Assembly: GCA_965247035.1 (NCBI GenBank)
Contig: CBDFGJ010000003.1
Span: 310,001-374,000, forward strand
DNA: 64,000 nucleotides
Origin: Azophilus sp965247035
Lineage (GTDB): Bacteria; Pseudomonadota; Gammaproteobacteria; Pseudomonadales; Azotimanducaceae
Direction of reading: 5' to 3'
Shown here one piece after another: positions 61,902-64,000 of this stretch. A program made the translations under genes and the position numbers. The notes beneath the pieces are model-generated. The model did not search any database. It saw nothing but the letters and a program-made list of their open reading frames with translations, and had not been told where the DNA came from. How positions within the stretch are numbered: position 1 is the stretch's first letter; the number at the start of each line of letters is the position of its first letter.

Positions 61902-63347
61902 CTACCGACGCCAAAAGGCTCCGGTGAATAGAACTAGTAGGGTGAAAACCTCCAAGCGGCCCAAAATCATGGCGAACATCAACAGCAGGGCCACTGCGTC
62001 CGGCAAGCCATGGTAGTTCTGCGCCACGTCGCCCAAACCGGGGCCCAAGTTGCTCAGGCAGGCGGCGACGGCGGAAAAAGCGCTGATGAAATCAAGTTCC
62101 GAGAAGCCCATGACCAAGCACACCAAGATCACGAAGATGCCGAAATAGGCGAAACAAAAGCTCCAGATTGCGTTGGCTACCCGGTCCGGCACACGCTCGC
62201 GGTTGATGGTCAGGGGAAACACGCCCAAGGGGTGAATGAGGCGCTTGATTTCACAAACGCACAATCGATAGACCATGAGCACCCGCATGATCTTCAAACC
62301 GCCGGCGGTGGAGCCGGCGCAGCCGCCAGCCAACGCTGCGAACATCAGCAGCACCGATGTCATCGAAGGCCAAAGGCTGAAGTTGGTGGTGGTGAATCCG
62401 GTTGTGGTGGTGATGGAGATGGCCTGAAACAAGCCATCACGAATTGGGTTGGGAACGGCTTGTGGATACTGCATGAGAACGTAGCAGGTGATGAGCGCCA
62501 CCCCTGCCAGCACCGCCAAGTACAGGCGCACTTCCCAGTCGGCGGCGTAATAGGCTAGGGTCTTGCGTTTCCAAGCGATGAAGTGCAGGCCGAAGTTGAT
62601 GCCGGCAAACACCATGAAGACAATCGCCACCCATTCGATGGCGCCGCTGTCAAAGTGGCCCATGCTCGCGTCATGGGTGGAGAACCCGCCGATGGCGATG
62701 GTGGAGAAGCTGTGGCAAATGGCATCGAATGGATTCATGCCCGCCAGCCAGTAAGCGAAGGCGCAGGCTAGGGTCAGCCCGAGATAGAGGTACCACAGCG
62801 CCTTGGCGGTCTCGGCGATGCGTGGCGTCAGTTTGTTGTCCTTAACCGCCCCGGGCGACTCCGCCCGGTAGAGCTGCATGCCGCCAATGCCCAGCATCGG
62901 CAGTATGGCCACGGCCAAAACGACGATCCCCATGCCCCCCAGCCATTGCAGTAAATGTCGATAGAACAGGATGGATTTTGGCATCTCATCCAAGCCCGTG
63001 AGAACCGTGGCGCCGGTGGTGGTGATGCCGGATACGGACTCAAAGACCGAGTCCGTATAACTAAGCGCAGTGCTGTCGTCGAGATGAAAGGGAATGGCCC
63101 CAAACAACCCAAGGCCAAGATAGGCCAGTGCGGTGATTAGAAATCCATCCCCATCCCTTGGCCGCAGTCGCCCCCGACCCAGCAACCAGAACAGGCAACC
63201 GGTTGCCAAGGTAATGGCGAAGGCGGTGGTGAAGGATCCCATGGTCTGTTCGGAGTAGAGCCACGCCACGATCACCGGCACCAGCATGGCCGGGCTGAAC
63301 AGAATCAGCAGCGTTCCTGTGATGCGGAATATGGTGGGTAGGCGCAC
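61902..63347 (-). CDS. trkH: Trk potassium uptake membrane subunit TrkH
   Basis: TrkH is the K+ translocating subunit. The GTG at 63347 (MRLPTIFRITGTLLILFSPA) gives 481 residues, matching the usual start; a longer frame to 63380 begins with TTG inside trkA. Four pore loops are visible: SGITTTGATVLTG, HSFSTIAIGGFSTHD, SITTTTGFTTTN and CLSNLGPGLGDV, each bearing the selectivity glycine. About ten membrane segments follow the MPM pattern. It is paired with trkA upstream. Confidence 0.94.
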   Translation of the reverse strand: MRLPTIFRITGTLLILFSPAMLVPVIVAWLYSEQTMGSFTTAFAITLATGCLFWLLGRGRLRPRDGDGFLITALAYLGLGLFGAIPFHLDDSTALSYTDSVFESVSGITTTGATVLTGLDEMPKSILFYRHLLQWLGGMGIVVLAVAILPMLGIGGMQLYRAESPGAVKDNKLTPRIAETAKALWYLYLGLTLACAFAYWLAGMNPFDAICHSFSTIAIGGFSTHDASMGHFDSGAIEWVAIVFMVFAGINFGLHFIAWKRKTLAYYAADWEVRLYLAVLAGVALITCYVLMQYPQAVPNPIRDGLFQAISITTTTGFTTTNFSLWPSMTSVLLMFAALAGGCAGSTAGGLKIMRVLMVYRLCVCEIKRLIHPLGVFPLTINRERVPDRVANAIWSFCFAYFGIFVILVCLVMGFSELDFISAFSAVAACLSNLGPGLGDVAQNYHGLPDAVALLLMFAMILGRLEVFTLLVLFTGAFWRR

Positions 63348-63354
63348 GGCGACG

Positions 63355-64000
63355 TTAAAAGAACGTGACGCGGACCGCAAACAGCCGTTCGATTTGGGGC
63401 ACGCACTTCCTGTTAGTCAGAAATAGAATCAGGTGGTCATCCTGCTCAACGATCACGTCTCGATAAGTCACCAACACTTTGTCACCACGCACCACAGCGC
63501 CGATGGTGACGCCTTCAGGCAGCTTCAGGGCCTTGATGTGACGCCCGACAACGCTGGATTCATCTGGGCTGCCGCGCGCCACCACCTCCATCGCCTCAGC
63601 CGTGCCTCGCCTTAGGCTATGCACCCGAATGAAGTCCCCGCGCCGAACATGGGTCAGCAGGCTTGAAATCGTAAACAATTGGGGGGAGATCACCACGTCA
63701 ATTCGGTCCTCCGGCAGAACATCCACGTAAGTGGGGTTGTTGATGAGCGTCATGACACGGCGAACGCCGAAGTGCTTGGCCATCAGCGAAGCCATGATGT
63801 TGTCTTCATCATCGTTGGTCAGGGCGCAAAGCACGTCGCAGCTTTCGGCCAACTCCCGAAGCTGGTCCGGGTTGGCGGCGTCGCCCTCAAGCACAACGGT
63901 CCGCTGCAGCGAGACCGCAATCGTTTCACACCGTTGCCGATCCTTTTCTATGAGCTTGACGTTGAAGTGAGGTTCAATGGCCGCCGCCAACCCAGCGCCC
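63355..64000 (-). CDS. trkA: Trk potassium regulator TrkA (C-terminal part, cut by window edge)
   Basis: TrkA is the NAD-binding RCK regulator of TrkH. Only the last about 215 residues are in the window; the frame is open at 64000. NVKLIEKDRQRCETIAVSLQ and RTVVLEGDAANPDQLRELAE are the nucleotide-binding half of the second RCK domain. LCALTNDDEDNIMASLMAKH follows, and VVGRHIKALKLPEGVTIGAV starts the RCK-C domain. It ends eight bases before the trkH start. TrkA is a known target of EIIA-Ntr (ptsN) in E. coli. Confidence 0.93.
   Translation of the reverse strand, partial: GAGLAAAIEPHFNVKLIEKDRQRCETIAVSLQRTVVLEGDAANPDQLRELAESCDVLCALTNDDEDNIMASLMAKHFGVRRVMTLINNPTYVDVLPEDRIDVVISPQLFTISSLLTHVRRGDFIRVHSLRRGTAEAMEVVARGSPDESSVVGRHIKALKLPEGVTIGAVVRGDKVLVTYRDVIVEQDDHLILFLTNRKCVPQIERLFAVRVTFF

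Overview
The window is a 64 kb, roughly 60% GC chromosomal segment from a gammaproteobacterium. This is inferred from several clusters read directly from the sequence: glyA-(nrdR)-ribD-nusB-thiL-pgpA, rpsF-rpsR-rplI, gatC-gatA-gatB back to back with mreB-mreC-mreD-maf-rng-yhdP-tldD, yrbG-kdsC-lptC-lptA-lptB-rpoN-hpf-ptsN-rapZ-ptsO-mgtE, dapA-bamC and trkA-trkH. The tmRNA tag reads ANDDNYALAA. The cell is Gram-negative and rod-shaped (Lpt, Bam and Mre genes). Small losses, gene stubs, mobile-element scars and dispersed intergenic repeats are frequent. That fits a lineage under relaxed selection, perhaps host-associated, but this is inference.

Layout. 0-6.1 kb: glyA, a decayed nrdR stub, ribD, nusB, thiL, pgpA; then ispA and xseB on the minus strand, separated by a dispersed repeat, and a small unknown gene. 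6.2-9.2 kb: an accessory patch beside ssrA with a truncated exported protein, an AT-rich AAA ATPase, a zone of interleaved inverted repeats and a truncated autotransporter barrel. 9.2-12.5 kb: ssrA, a relocated ribH, smpB and the S6-S18-L9 operon, where S6 carries a long pentapeptide-repeat tail. 12.5-20.6 kb: a bicupin, rlmB-rnr, yacG-yceI, a secreted MBL-fold protein and nadE. 20.6-21.4 kb: a repeat nest without a convincing gene. 21.4-28.7 kb: two acyl-CoA dehydrogenases, a serine hydrolase, hisI-hisG, a phosphodiesterase, and a thiolase with a DUF35 partner.

28.8-43.3 kb: gatCAB, divergent from mreBCD-maf-rng-yhdP-tldD-pmbA. 43.3-52.4 kb: an IS1380 scar, then the envelope and nitrogen-PTS cluster from mgtE to the Na/Ca antiporter on the minus strand. 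It is interrupted by a repeat between hpf and rpoN, and by a tandem duplication that created a second, truncated rpoN encoding only Region I. 52.4-64 kb: repeats, an orphan mlaC, dapA-bamC, a cnoX-like gene, a polyamine-type glutamine synthetase with a class I amidotransferase, a DUF1232 gene, tag, an LpxL-like acyltransferase, and trkA-trkH running off the right edge.

Most genes are housekeeping. The points most worth a second look are the free-standing sigma-54 Region I gene, the apparent AUA start of mreC, the S6 repeat tail, the nrdR stub with the dismantled riboflavin cluster, the repeat families, and the AAA ATPase island at ssrA. No complete new defence or mobile system is evident.
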